From Lineus longissimus (lineage: Eukaryota > Nemertea > Pilidiophora > Heteronemertea > Lineidae): 64,000 bases of DNA. The notes under the pieces were generated by a model. That model was not told the origin of the DNA. It made no database searches and was given only the letters and a program-made list of their open reading frames with translations. Positions 53,201-62,669 of this stretch are shown one piece after another. The stretch's first letter is position 1, and every line of letters begins with the position of its first letter. The position numbers were made by a program, and so were the translations under genes. The stretch covers positions 2,199,501-2,263,500 of the forward strand of contig NC_088325.1 of the NCBI RefSeq assembly GCF_910592395.1. Direction: 5' to 3'.

Positions 53201-55583
53201 GATTTGGTTATGTTAGGGGTCAAAAAACGCTTCAGGGTTCATATTATTTAAAAAAAATATTTTTTTTAAAAGAAAAAAGACCTAATTTGGGGACATCCTG
53301 TACGGCCTACACCGAGATCAATCCCAACTGGACCTCCATAAAGTAATCTTTGTTAACACAGTATTCAAGGAGAGGCTTACCTTTGACTAGCACTCCCTTC
53401 ATATGACTTGAAGATGTATTGATATCCATAATGTAATCTTCATTAGCACAGAACTCGAGGAGAGGCTTTGTATTGCTAAGGCACTGCAGGATTGAATTCA
53501 TAAAACACTGCAAAGTAAGAAGATTTGCATAAGTGTGGAACTCTCAAATCAAATGGTCAAGGGCCACCGGCTCTGTGCTCAGCGATTTAAAAACATTGGG
53601 AAAGATGCAATATTTACAGAACCAAATAGCCTGGTAGAGGCACTGGTAGTTAACACTGCTGGCTACCACGCAATAGGCCTGGATATGATCGCGGGGAGAA
53701 CCAAGGATTGTATTTCTGTATAAACTGGTGTGGCTTTCAAGGAACTAACCATTCCTGGCTCTTCACAGTCCTTCCAATAAGACGTAAAACCAAGGTTCCT
53801 TGAATCTGGCGTCTATGTCTGGGCAGGCAAAATACCCACCAAGTGAGAAACATGAGTAGCTTGTGTGGACTGTATACATCTGGCCCAAGTCAAAGTCACT
53901 AGGCTAATATTAAAACACAATCTAGGCCTAAACAGTAGTGACATTTAAAAAGGCTCATCCGGCCTTGGAGGAGGAATACTCCCTGGAGAAAATCACCTCC
54001 AAGTGCAGGGCGAATGCTGAAGAAGAAGAGGAAGAAACTATATCCACAATGAAATGGCGTTATATTCACACTGAATCAGCCAGGGTCATTGTGCTCACGA
54101 ATTTCCCTCAGGCTGAGAGATGTGCTTATTCAGTAGGCCTGAGATATGAAGTGAGCAGACTCCTCCAATCCTCCTCCTGCATATATAAACTTGACTTACC
54201 GTGTTACCAAGATTCCGCAACCCGACCAAACCACAACTATCGAAACCGTTTGCATTACTGGAGATGTTTTGAATTCGACTCTGCAAGAGCAAGATAAATT
54301 TGTAAGACAGTAAGAATTTGGCAATGACTTAAAAGCTTTTTCTGTGGCCGCTCAACTGGCTGCAAGAATATTTTATTTGTGTACATGTAGCAATTCATAT
54401 TTGCAAACATTTAATACCGGTAAATTGGAACCTCTCTCAGTAAGGACACCCTGAGACTGACATATGCTCCTTACATACAAGAACAGTAGAACCTCCCTTA
54501 GCAGACACCTCTCTATTAAGGACAACCTCTCTATTAAGGACACTAGTACTGGTCCCAAAAAGGTTGTTTCCATTCAACTTGACCTCTCTTATCAGGACAC
54601 CTCTCTATTAAGGACAGCACTTGTCAGTCTGGATGGTGTCCTTAATAGAGAGGTTCTACTGTAATAGCAAGTATGGATTTGAAGTTTAATTGTTTACAGG
54701 GAAGTGCACATACTATACTTTAACAAAGGTCAAATGGTACAGAAATACCCATTTGGTGTCCGGACTACAGAGGTGTCCACTACTGGGGGTTCCACTGGCA
54801 AATCACATCACTTACACTTGGTGATCCACGCGATCCCGACGACACTCTACATGTCCCTCCAGGAGATTCACGATCAAGGTCACATACTCTGCGAGTAGAC
54901 GTGTCCGGGATAAACTTCGCTGTAATTTTTGATTTCTCTTCATTATTGTAGCGATATGAATCCGAATTAGTCTTAAAGTACGTAGAAGTCGGAACGTATC
55001 CTGTGGCTATCGACTCGATATAACCGGTTCTGGATGATGTGGAGTCGCGCCGTCCAATATCACGCAAACTGTTTTGGCTGCCAAAGTTACTGTATTTGTT
55101 GGTGGAAGATACGGAATTCCCCGACACGGACATTCGGTCTATGCTAGACGCTAGACTCAGATCACCTATGCTGCGGGACTTCTTCGTCGGGTCCAAGCGC
55201 GGCGTCGGGAAATCTTCATCCAGCCAATCGTTGTGCTTCCATGAGTTTTTTCGTGGTAGCGTTGAGGGCTTTTGGCTGTGGTCGGCTTTGACTGGACCAG
55301 GCGGGAGTCCACCTGTGCGGCCTTTCGGCCTGAGCATCACAGGTTCTAGTTTCCGCCCTGAAGAGTCAAGCGGACCCGGCCCGTTTGGCAAAGGCCTTCC
55401 AGTTCCACCAGTTCGTGTCATATCCGTCCTGTGGCTGTACCGACCAGCACTGCTAGGTGGCGCAGCATAGCTGCTCGTGTATGTTGTTACACGTCTTGTT
55501 GGCTTCGGTGACGATGATTTGTATGATGACATTCCCGAGGTTGCGCCATAACTCGTCGGAGAACTAATCTGTGCTCGGAACAT
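47157..55583 (-). CDS. USP2: USP2-like ubiquitin-specific protease (last exon not found)
   Basis: Eleven coding exons join in phase: 55583-54816, 54280-54200, 53507-53381, 52909-52789, 52405-52286, 51795-51731, 50815-50712, 49720-49643, 49078-49000, 47745-47644, 47283-47157; about 590 residues, C-terminus missing (human USP2 is 605). A basic, Ser-rich disordered N-terminus of about 256 residues precedes the USP fold. Cys box [31 protein letters not shown], zinc ligands CTDCGYC and CARC, PKILVLHLKRFS, and His box SGHYTAYC with NDS are present, so the catalytic Cys, His and Asn/Asp are intact. The family cleaves ubiquitin from substrates. DGDEKP and the zinc knuckle place it with USP2/USP21 rather than USP8. 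One intron is U12-type. The missing exon should encode the final LLFYE-type strand. Confidence 0.93.
47555..47638. repeat. 27-bp direct repeat, three units, in USP2-like intron
   Basis: CGACAAGTTGGGGAGCC[G/A/C]ATTCT occurs three times in tandem, just 3' of exon 10. Confidence 0.85.
47644..47745 (-). CDS. USP2: USP2-like exon 10
   Basis: Begins AT CTA AAG CGG, completing the His of HLKRF, after TGCCTTAACTTTACCCAG. Encodes [20 protein letters not shown] and LKDLDL. Donor AAGA|GTAAGT. Confidence 0.95.
47746..48999 (-). other. U12-type AT-AG intron
   Basis: Starts ATATCCTTT (the minor-spliceosome 5' consensus), ends with branch-like TGCCTTAAC 10 bases before CAG. Length 1254 bp. Contains two direct copies of a segment of about 145 bp (about 47839-47992 and 48098-48247, sharing GTACGCGCCGGTCAC and CCCTCATGGCCGGCGGGTTA). 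Confidence 0.8.
49000..49078 (-). CDS. USP2: USP2-like exon 9: second zinc knuckle
   Basis: Acceptor TTCTTTCAG. Encodes [20 protein letters not shown] and PKILVL plus the first base of His. Followed directly by ATATCCTTT. Confidence 0.95.
49246..49423 (-). mobile_element. pogo-type MITE, copy 12
   Basis: CAGCAGAACCTCTCTTAGCA to GAGGTTCTACTG|TA; directly followed by the BBX exon fragment. Confidence 0.85.
49424..49535 (+). pseudogene. Inverted copy of the BBX HMG-exon start
   Basis: Matches the complement of 37387-37498 with about four differences in 112 bp: the same flank, acceptor, ATG and coding up to RRPMNAFL, then homology ends abruptly (CCTTCCTCA|AATAC). It includes the start and first third of the HMG box, not the DNA-binding core. 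Antisense to the host USP2-like gene, in its intron 8. Confidence 0.9.
49643..49720 (-). CDS. USP2: USP2-like exon 8
   Basis: Acceptor GTTGTTTCAG, donor AAACCG|GTAAGT; 26 codons, [20 protein letters not shown]. Phase 0 both sides. Confidence 0.95.
49819..49905. mobile_element. Palindromic MITE (CAGGGTGGCC family), copy 3
   Basis: TA-flanked palindrome; next copy follows after 15 bp. Confidence 0.9.
49921..50007. mobile_element. Palindromic MITE (CAGGGTGGCC family), copy 4
   Basis: Nearly identical to copy 3 and in tandem with it, suggesting local duplication rather than two independent insertions. Confidence 0.9.
50160..50460. repeat. Direct duplication of about 115 bp
   Basis: TCAACAGCTTAGGTTTC...GGTCTCCGGTTTCCTCC and TTGCATTACGATCACCCGAT...AAGAGCTAATAATGCCAGTT at 50220-50330 recur at 50348-50458. 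Confidence 0.8.
50522..50699 (+). mobile_element. pogo-type MITE, copy 13
   Basis: CAGTAGAACCTCTATATTAA to GGGAGATTCCACTG|TA; ends 13 bp from USP2-like exon 7. Confidence 0.9.
50712..50815 (-). CDS. USP2: USP2-like exon 7: first zinc knuckle
   Basis: Acceptor CTCGTTGCAG, donor CCCAAG|GTAAAC. Encodes [20 protein letters not shown] and [15 protein letters not shown]. Confidence 0.97.
50862..51072 (+). mobile_element. pogo-type MITE, copy 14
   Basis: CGGTAGAACCTCACTATTAA to GGAGGTTCCACTG|TA; GAGAGGTTGTCCTTAATA repeated four times near the right end. Confidence 0.9.
51731..51795 (-). CDS. USP2: USP2-like exon 6
   Basis: Acceptor GACTGTTTCAG, donor GTTG|GTAAGA. Encodes [20 protein letters not shown]; counterpart of GRQMWRKYLEREDSRI in USP2. 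Confidence 0.9.
51888..52180 (-). mobile_element. tRNA-derived SINE, near full length
   Basis: Minus strand: GGGATCAGTGGCAGAGTGGT (A box), GGTTGTAAGTTCGATATTC (B box), GGGCGAGGCACCTGACCCTA, CTCCACCCAGGAGTAAATGG and tail GCCGGATGAGCTGTTCGCA. Body shared with 36311, 36815 and (tail) 46095. Confidence 0.85.
52286..52405 (-). CDS. USP2: USP2-like exon 5: QQDAQEFL box
   Basis: Acceptor CTTCTTTTCAG, donor ATGAG|GTAATT. Encodes [20 protein letters not shown], a USP signature that positions substrate near the catalytic Cys. Confidence 0.97.
52789..52909 (-). CDS. USP2: USP2-like exon 4
   Basis: Acceptor TTCTTATTCAG, donor TATAA|GTAAGT. Encodes [20 protein letters not shown] and [13 protein letters not shown]. 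Confidence 0.95.
53306..53380 (-). pseudogene. Tandem fragment duplicate of exon 3 at the start of intron 3
   Basis: Directly after exon 3 the intron encodes [16 protein letters not shown], a diverged copy of [16 protein letters not shown] inside exon 3. The donor GTAAGC lies at the seam of the two copies. Confidence 0.8.
53381..53507 (-). CDS. USP2: USP2-like exon 3: catalytic Cys
   Basis: First codon TGT is the catalytic Cys ([22 protein letters not shown]). Acceptor TTACTTTGCAG, donor AAAG|GTAAGC. Confidence 0.97.
53633..53706 (+). repeat. Single tRNA-like unit related to the 10.5-11.3 kb array
   Basis: GTTAACACTGCTGGCTACCA, CGCAATAGG and GGATATGATCGCGGGGAGAA match the 86-bp unit; B box eroded. 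Confidence 0.7.
54200..54280 (-). CDS. USP2: USP2-like exon 2
   Basis: Acceptor TTGCTCTTGCAG, donor AACACG|GTAAGT; 27 codons, phase 0 on both sides. Ends [11 protein letters not shown], immediately before the catalytic Cys. Confidence 0.97.
54422..54480. mobile_element. pogo-type MITE fragment
   Basis: GGAACCTCTCTCAGTAAGGA and CACCCTGAGACTGACATATG; truncated, directly before copy 15. Confidence 0.6.
54484..54661 (-). mobile_element. pogo-type MITE, copy 15
   Basis: CAGTAGAACCTCCCTTAGCA to GAGGTTCTACTG|TA, in USP2-like intron 1. A further MITE end (GGTGTCCACTACTGGGGGTT) lies at 54768-54796, 20 bp from the exon 1 donor. Confidence 0.85.
54816..55583 (-). CDS. USP2: USP2-like exon 1: disordered N-terminus
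   Basis: ATG 55581-55583, 256 codons, donor CCAAGT|GTAAGT. Ser/Arg/Thr/Pro-rich ([20 protein letters not shown]), no fold recognised; a long basic, Ser-rich N-terminus is typical of USP2. The sequence upstream holds no clear alternative start, so a 5' noncoding exon is probable. Confidence 0.85.
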
Positions 55584-55944
55584 CTGGACAATTCCTTGGG
55601 GACCTTGCGGCCCCGGTGGGCTACTTGCCTCTGGAAACCTTGACTTGAGATGTTACTGATCCACAGTCCCTTGTGAAGCTAATTGAAGATGTTCGATCAT
55701 AATGACAGTTCATCCAAGATCATCTGAAAAAGGCCAAAGTTTGGAATTATGGAATGGACAGGAGGGTCCCAACAACTAACAAGGGGGTTTTGGGGGGGGG
55801 GGTGGGGTTCGGGGAACTCCCTCAACAAAAAGCCAGAAGCGAAGGGGGCTCACTAAGTCTGTGACTTTATAGACATACCAATCAACCCGGTACTTAACTT
55901 ATAGACCTTTTCGAAGAAGACAAATCAGTGCCAAAACAAATCAA

Positions 55945-56166
55945 ATGCGCGTACTCAGAACACGTCAGAAGGCCTTAGCCGACTTCAGACAATGCCTAGT
56001 CGATCCTTTGTTCAAGGTGAAACGCATGACACTGACAGATGACATTGTCATTGACTGGTCATTGCCCCAAGCCCAAGACAAAACAAACTTCTTCAAATTC
56101 CTCTATTTTGTGTCCGGGGCTTATACAGAACGAAGTACAACAAACAACTGCTCAAATAATACCTGA
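55945..56166 (+). CDS. Hypothetical ORF before an LTR-like segment
   Basis: RTRQKALADFRQCLVDPLFK..., 73 residues, no recognised domain. It may belong to a retroelement ending at the LTR-like segment, or be a chance frame. Confidence 0.2.
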   Translation: MRVLRTRQKALADFRQCLVDPLFKVKRMTLTDDIVIDWSLPQAQDKTNFFKFLYFVSGAYTERSTTNNCSNNT

Positions 56167-56182
56167 CATGGATGCGCAAAAG

Positions 56183-56356
56183 TGTTATGATATTACCTAT
56201 TACTCGTTATACTAACCATACTAACCATATACCTTATATAGCTTACTAATCATCACGTGACCTGTATCTTTATATATCTTAGTTACTTTAATAAACTGGC
56301 TTATACCTGTCGACCGTTGTGCCTGTTGCATCTATGCCTGAGCAAGAAACAGAACA
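56183..56356 (+). mobile_element. Short LTR-like segment followed by a primer-binding-like site
   Basis: TG...CA ends (TGTTATGATATTACC...GAAACAGAACA), TATA-like TTTATATATC, AATAAA at about 56290. Directly after it comes TGGTGACAGAAGTGG, close to the complement of a tRNA-Leu 3' end used as primer site by several Ty3/Gypsy elements. No gag/pol follows. Confidence 0.4.
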
Positions 56357-57004
56357 TGGTGACAGAAGTGGTCACTCTTCGACGATCATAACGTTGGTGA
56401 TGGTGGGTGGTTTCTGCTGCTGTGCCTGTGGTCGGAGTGTGATGTACATCAACATGCAGAACATGTACAGTGACACTGACAGTGTATGTGTATGTATTGT
56501 ACAGAGCATTTGACAGGTCAACTCTACGAACATGCTACCACCGACAATCAAAAGCGGTTTTAAACTCATTCCAAAAGCACCAGTAAAAAAAGCTGCATTC
56601 ACAGTATACTACATGAACTACTTTACATTTCCTACCAAAATCTGTTCCTATAAGATCACTACATATTGTGGATTTGTGGTTTTTAGAACGAAATATTTAT
56701 GTTTTTTTGAAAAATTCCTACGCCGCCATGACAGTGTTGTCACGTGATCAATCGTTCCGGAGGTACAGTTGCCATGGTAATACAGTAAATCAAAAATTAA
56801 AGAAAACGGGATAAAACATATACTAGGGGCACCAAACTCGTATATGATGGTGTTCGATTGAACAAATCAACTAAAGCTTCGTGCAAATTAACAGTAGAAG
56901 TTAATTCTATATTATTGGCCAATAAAATTTTAAGATTTTTGAAGTGCAAAAGAATTTCATGACGTCATTGGCGCCAAATTCAAAAAACAAGAAGCACTGA
57001 AGAC

Positions 57005-57162
57005 ATGCAAGATAAAAGCTGTACAGTGCAAAATCCACCCGCAAATAATCAAAAACATGGCCAACTTTGTTTCGTACACGTTATCTGTGATGATTTCATG
57101 ACAGTGCCAGAGCAGGGTGAATCTCCAGAGATAGGAACCAGGTCATATCGTGTTGTTGGAAG
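57005..57162 (+). CDS. TEN1: TEN1 exon 1
   Basis: In-frame ATGs at 57005 and 57098. The upstream one gives a 30-residue extension (MQDKSCTVQNPPANN...) without clear similarity to other TEN1 proteins; the downstream one gives MTVPEQGESPEIGTRSYRVV, slightly short. Confidence 0.75.
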
Positions 57163-57982
57163 GTGAGAATAAACAGTAGGCCTATTCATCATGTATTGTA
57201 TATAATTGTCGTGTACATACATGTATGTATGTATACACAAGTTGAGTTATGAAAGAGTTTGATTTTGACAGGCAGACGTGATGATATGGCCTGTGGCACG
57301 AATGCCAGTGTTTGATTTCCTGTGCCACGCCTCTGTGACAAGATTGATGGCAGACGATCGACAAACTGACATCTGTCCCTGACCCTGGCATCAAAGCTGA
57401 CATCTGTCCTTGTCGTCTGGTCTACGTCAACTCTTATATCTGACCTTGGCATGAGCTGACAAGAGACTTGACCTTGGCCTTGACCTTGACCTTGGCATGA
57501 GACTGCTGCAGCGATGGCAGCTCCGATTGCTGAGGACATCAACACTGACCCGCTGCCTAGGACGGATGTCAGATCAGATGCCAAAGAGTAAGACAGAATC
57601 ATATCAGTTGGGCATTCTACATGTACATCAATTTATCAACCCTAATCTCTTTCAGTGTTAAATCTTAATTCATCTTGATAGTTAATTTTTGGTAATTTGT
57701 AATTCCAGGTTGATGTCACATGACATCCGGACATGCCGCGTGGTCCTCCAAGATCCGTTCAAGTTGTCAAAACAGCTACTCGTCGACACGACATTTATCG
57801 AACCGTTTTCCGCGTATACCGGGTCCATGTTTGAAATTCTCGGGGAGGTTGAAAGACAGGAGAATGGGACGATCCTCAAAGCACGAATTGCAAAATGTGT
57901 TGACACAATGGACTTGAACCTTTTGAGAGAATCTCTTGAACTGCAGAGGGACTATTTTGAATCGAGGATGGGGACGAGTTGA
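57005..57982 (+). CDS. TEN1: TEN1: CST complex telomere subunit
   Basis: Exon 1 57005-57162 (or ATG 57098), donor GGAAG|GTGAGA; exon 2 57709-57982, acceptor AATTCCAG, phase 2. Residues GTRSYRVVGRL, TTFIEPFSAYTGSMFEILGE, ILKARIAKCVDTMDLNLLRE and LELQRDYF follow human TEN1 (FGRL, KLVEPFHAQVGSLYIVLGE, VKARVLTCVEGMNLPLLEQ) along the whole OB fold. 112 or 143 residues depending on start (human 123). TEN1 binds STN1/CTC1 and acts in telomere C-strand fill-in. The 545-bp intron holds a GACCTTGGC-rich simple repeat (57440-57500). Confidence 0.9.
57709..57982 (+). CDS. TEN1: TEN1 exon 2
   Basis: Encodes the rest of the OB fold and C-terminal helix, ends ESRMGTS*. Confidence 0.92.
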
Positions 57983-58041
57983 GCTGAAATGGAATTTGAA
58001 TTTTTGGTGCATTCCGGGTGGCCGACCAAGCTCTTGGAGAG

Positions 58042-58512
58042 GGTAACCGGAAAAACATTGACTGACCGACCTACCGACCTACCAGCCCAAGGAGTTTCGT
58101 AGTTGAGTCTCAGGTCTCATAGGTCAATGTGATATATCCAACCCACGATAGCAGGTCATGTGAAATGAAATTGTAAACAAGCGCACGTGCGCTGTTCAAA
58201 TGACAACAAATGCATGTTTCGCGTTGCAGTTCGTGCATTGCATCTGTCGAGACACTCGAGTAGAAAAACTACAGTGCATAGATTAGGCCCAAATCATGTT
58301 TTTATATCCACCGACCATGTAGACAAAGCATATCTTTAGAGTATCGTTATCAGTTCCTTACCGCGTGGGCTCGTTTTCCCGGTTTAATTGACTAAAGATG
58401 CTGTCCATCACGTCCATTGCGGTGGGCACTACACAGATACATGTGCTATAGAAAAGCGAAAGGGATACCTTATATGACAGTAGGTCGGTCGGTCGGCGTT
58501 TTTCCGGTTACC
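58042..58512. mobile_element. MULE-like non-autonomous element with 9-bp target duplication
   Basis: TIRs GGTAACCGGAAAAAC...GTTTTTCCGGTTACC, subterminal GACTGACCGACC / GGTCGGTCGG, and CTTGGAGAG directly repeated at both flanks (58033-58041, 58513-58521). A 9-bp duplication is the Mutator-superfamily signature. Confidence 0.85.
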
Positions 58513-58539
58513 CTTGGAGAGGACTGAGGCAGAAAGGCA

Positions 58540-60190
58540 GGAGGGGAGCCGTCGTGTTCGCATCAGACATGTAACACTGTCGCTCCACTATTGATCGGAC
58601 GGAGTTTATATTGTATGTTGTTACCACCACGAGGATCAGAAATTTGTCTTGTTAGATTCAATTCTAAAGGTTAGATCCTGAAACCACCGTGTCCCAGACA
58701 GTGAAGGACGTAACAGGAGCCATCCAAGAACCGCCCGCTTCACAAGGACTTGATCTCTCAATTTTATCTCAGAGGGTCTACTGGGGACGAGATTTGGGGA
58801 CGTAGTCCCTCCAATACCATTCGCCATAGCAAAATCAGTCGGTGTTGCCACCAAATGACGAAGTCGGACACTTGTACTTTAGTTGTGTCGATTCTCTTCG
58901 AATCAAGTTGATTTTTTGAATGCCGGTCCAACAATATCTCAGCACACTCCCCTTTAAGTTTAAATATAATTGTCCCCTCTTTGTGAGTGTGATAGATGTG
59001 CATTGTATTCAAAACCAAAATTTTGAGGAAGAACGGTCGTATATTGATGGTTTTGGGGAGGGAAGGATTTGGGGATGGATTCAAAATGTGGTCGAGGGAC
59101 ATGAGAGCTAGGAAACAGAAAAACTTAAAGAAGTTTTCACGTTTCTTGGATTTTATTTGTTGGAAGTACAATAGCTCACACACAAGTGAATATAAATCGT
59201 GTACATATTTCTAGTAGACATCAAAGGTTTTTGTTGCAGGCGATAATTATCACTGGTTACTGCAACAAGAATCTCTGGTTTGCTGAAAGGTTTTGTTGAA
59301 TGGATTGGCACACACACTTAGTAACTATGGTAACATGTAAACAAGTCTCATGAGCATATACGCCACCTGCACAGGTCTGACTATTTACGTTGCACGCATG
59401 AATAAAAGGGTTAACATGGTGTGTGTGCTAATGTCTAAGTATACATGTCGTTAGCCTCATAGCATAATTGCCTAAGTCATATTTTGGCCAAAATGTGAAA
59501 ATTTTATGTCTATGTCACTTTTCTGTGTTATTCAAGCATTGTTTACTTATTTAATGGTTTTAAAAATGTTGAGACATCTGTTATAAGTTTTTGTTAAAGT
59601 TCGAATAAAAATTTCCCAAGCGTTGTCTAAAAAAATGGTTCTTTAATTTTTCTCAAAACCTTCAAAATTAATATGAGTTGGGCAATTATGCTATGAGACT
59701 AACGATGTGGTAGTCTCTGGCTGACTACTTAACATCTTTACCATAAGGAAGCACAGGGTTGGCACAGAGAATATTTACAATCTCAATCTACAGTGCCAAA
59801 AATATAAAATATGTGACCTTTAAAATATAATAATACATGTATATTCTATTTCTATGTTTTCCTCTAGAGTGAACCAATTCTGGACAAGTTTTTATTTATA
59901 ATCGTTTCCGAGAATTTGGGTTTCTCTGGAGTAAATCAGTTGGTAAAATTACAAAAAATACTAACAAATATAGATTTAATCTTTTTTTACAGACAACTGC
60001 AATAATCTTCTAAATTATCAACATTCACAAACACCTCTGTCTCATAATTCAATTTTATTTATTCAATTTATTATATTTTCTTGTACGTCGAATACTGTAA
60101 ACCTGGACATTTTCATGTCTTTAAATGGTGGCGATTTTGACCTTTTCAGGATTCATGAGGATTAAATTCAGCGTTTGAGATCATGAATTG
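58540..60190. other. Gene-free, AT-rich; one dispersed repeat
   Basis: 58781-58830 (TGGGGACGAGATTTGG, GTAGTCCC, ATTCG) resembles 63635-63680, a dispersed repeat fragment. No exon supported. Confidence 0.4.
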
Positions 60191-60193
60191 AAG

Positions 60194-60720
60194 GTTAATG
60201 CATTAGAGAGGAAATTTTCACGAGATTAAATTTGGAGTTTGACCCTCTATGAGTAAAAACAGCAATAATAAAACTTTAGCCAAAATTTCAAGGTTTACAG
60301 TACTCGATCTGTTTTATACAAATGGATATCTTTGTTTGACGTCACGCAAAACTTGAAGGTTAATGCATTAGAGAGGAAATATTCAGGAGATTAAATTTGG
60401 AGTTTGACCCTCTATTAGTGAAAACAGCAAAAATAAAACTCTAGCCAAAATCTCAAAGTTTACAGTACTCGATCTGTTTTATACAAATGGATACCTTTGT
60501 TTACAAAATGACGTCATTCTGACGTCACGCAAAACTTGAAGGTTAATGCATTAGAGAGGAAATATTCAGGAGATTAAATTTGGAGTTTGACCCTCTATTA
60601 GTGAAAACAGCGAAAATAAAACTCTAGCCAAAATCTCAAGGTTTACAGTACTCGATCTGTTTTATACAAATGGATACCTTTGTTTACAAAATGACGTCAT
60701 TCTGACGTCACGCGAAACTT
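60194..60720 (+). repeat. Direct repeat of about 182 bp, three units
   Basis: AGGTTAATGCATTAGAGAGG recurs at about 60193, 60357 and 60539. Units 2 and 3 include TTTACAAAATGACGTCATTC and TGACGTCA (CRE-like); unit 1 lacks about 20 bp of this. Confidence 0.9.
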
Positions 60721-60919
60721 ATAATTTTCCTTGTTTGCACGCGCATATGATACTCAACAGAGGATGGCGTGACGTATCAACGTCCACGATCGTTGTTGGC
60801 TTCACTTGGATACAACAAGTTTTTCTGGCCTATCTCGTGACTGGCAGGATATTTTAGAATAAACTTTGGATACAATTTTATCACGATAGCAGCTGTACAC
60901 CATCGGTTAAGCAACATTA

Positions 60920-61360
60920 TAGTCGTAGTTCCACCTATCATAAAACCCCGTGTTTTTTCAAGACCCGTGTCTTCGCCGTGTGTCAAAAAACCTGGGGCGC
61001 ACTTACACCTATCAGTGGTGTTAGATAATGGTAAATAGCCCCGGCGACAGGTGCGCTGTAGGTAGGGAGCTCTCCTGTGTTTCTTTCCCGTCGGAGGGGG
61101 ATTTTGCATGCACAATACCGAGGCAACAACACCGCGCCATCTGTCGCCGGATCTTAGAACTTGCAATTGCCGTGTCTATTCAGATTCCACCTATCAAAAA
61201 ACCTGTGTTGAACACAGGTCTAAATTAGCCCCCGATTAGCCCCATCGAGCTCGATGGGGCTGATAGACACGGGGATTTGACACACGGGTCTATTTAGACA
61301 CGGCAATTCATAGGTGTTAGCGCAAAAGACACAGGGATTTGATAGGTGGAAGTACGACTT
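60920..61360. mobile_element. TIR element of about 440 bp
   Basis: AGTCGTAGTTCCACCTATCA at the left pairs with TGATAGGTGGAAGTACGACT at the right. Interior has further CACCTATCA and the palindrome CCCCATCGAGCTCGATGGGG (61240-61259). Confidence 0.75.
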
Positions 61361-61369
61361 ATGTTATCG

Positions 61370-61860
61370 AGAGATACATCAACAGGAGGACGGTTTGTTG
61401 CAACTTTTCTTCATGAAAACTATGCTGAAGAGATACAAGATTGCCTTGGCATGGTATGTAAAAATTTGCTGTGACGTCCTTAGATATTGATCTATAGCAG
61501 AGGTTTTAATGGCCAAAATATTTACTCACTAGTAGTGGAGAGTGCAGGATGGTGCATCAGGATGCTCGAGATAAGAAAATTTGAGGGTTAATAAATACCA
61601 ATACCCTCTTTGTTTGTTCAAAGTGCCGACTTAAATGATGTGGAAATCATGATTCCCAACTGACAATGATAATGATGATGATGATGAATAAATAATGTAG
61701 ATGTCATGGTCTCACTGATTTTTGAATATAGTATAAATTTCATAATCAGATAGAAATTAACCACCGAGTATATCCTCTGTAAGTGTTTGTACAAAGCTGC
61801 TGTAATTATTAAAGCATCTGGGTTACTAATGGTATTGTTATCAAGCAAAAAATAATCACA
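61370..61860. other. No firm gene; one possible exon
   Basis: Around 61390-61459 an open stretch (GGRFVATFLHENYAEEIQDC) precedes GGCATG|GTATGT on the plus strand. The acceptor side is weak and overlaps the end of the TIR element, so it is not called. Confidence 0.2.
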
Positions 61861-61940
61861 TATGCGAAAGCGATGACCTGAAGGAGTATGCGAAAGCGAT
61901 GACCTGAAGGAGTATGCGAAAGCGATGACCTGAAGGAGTA
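61861..61940 (+). repeat. 26-bp direct repeat, three units
   Basis: TATGCGAAAGCGATGACCTG AAGGAG three times, identical. Confidence 0.95.
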
Positions 61941-62204
61941 GTAAATCTGTTTAAATTTACTGAGCTGTTACCGCCGTAAACATGGGTCCATATATATACT
62001 CTAGTTTCTTCGATCCAAGACCATTTCTGAATTTCAGGCAGCAGGATTCATCATTACACATGGTCGCTCGAAAAATTCAATTTGGAACAGTTTTATATAC
62101 AGTTGGCTGGCGATGCCAAGTTGTCGATGGTCATGACGTCAGGTTTTAGAAGTCATCAACCAGTGTTAGATCAGTGAAATGCGAGTAAAGAGGCTGATAG
62201 TACA

Positions 62205-62345
62205 TTATCTGATCCAACCCCAGTACATTATCTGATCCAACACAACCCCAGTACATTATCTGATCCAATCCCCAGTACATTATCTGATCCAACACAACCC
62301 CAGTACATTATCTGATCCAATCTCCAGTACATTATCTGATCCAAC
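62205..62345 (+). repeat. Short tandem repeat around CAGTACATTATCTGATCCAA
   Basis: About six copies with alternating spacers (CACAACCC / TCCC), period 21-29 bp. Confidence 0.95.
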
Positions 62346-62387
62346 CTCCTCCCCCTATTGCAAAAACAGTAAAATACAGATCATGTA

Positions 62388-62582
62388 TAGTAGAACCTCT
62401 CTATTAAGGACACCCTCGGGACAGACTTGTGCTGACCTTAATAGAGAGGAGTCCAGATTAGAGAGGTCAAATTGAATGGAAACAACCAATTTGGAACCAA
62501 AACTTTAATTTAATATAACCCAGTGTCCTTAATAGAGAGGTTGTCCCTAATAGAGAGGTGTCCGCTAAGGGAGGTTTTACTG
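62388..62582 (+). mobile_element. pogo-type MITE, copy 16
   Basis: TAGTAGAACCTCTCTATTAA to AAGGGAGGTTTTACTG; an AT-rich insertion of about 15 bp near the middle. Confidence 0.85.
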
Positions 62583-62669
62583 TGTCATATTTTGAAGCAA
62601 ATCAATTTGCCATCAAAAGACATTTTACTCACAAAATAGCTAATAGTTTTGCTGCCAACATTGCGTCAT

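Noticed and set aside
61390-61459. Possible exon GGRFVATFLHENYAEEI before a GTATGT donor, loosely like RAD17-type LHENY
   Set aside because: No polypyrimidine acceptor, borders overlap a TIR element, and no partner exon was found.
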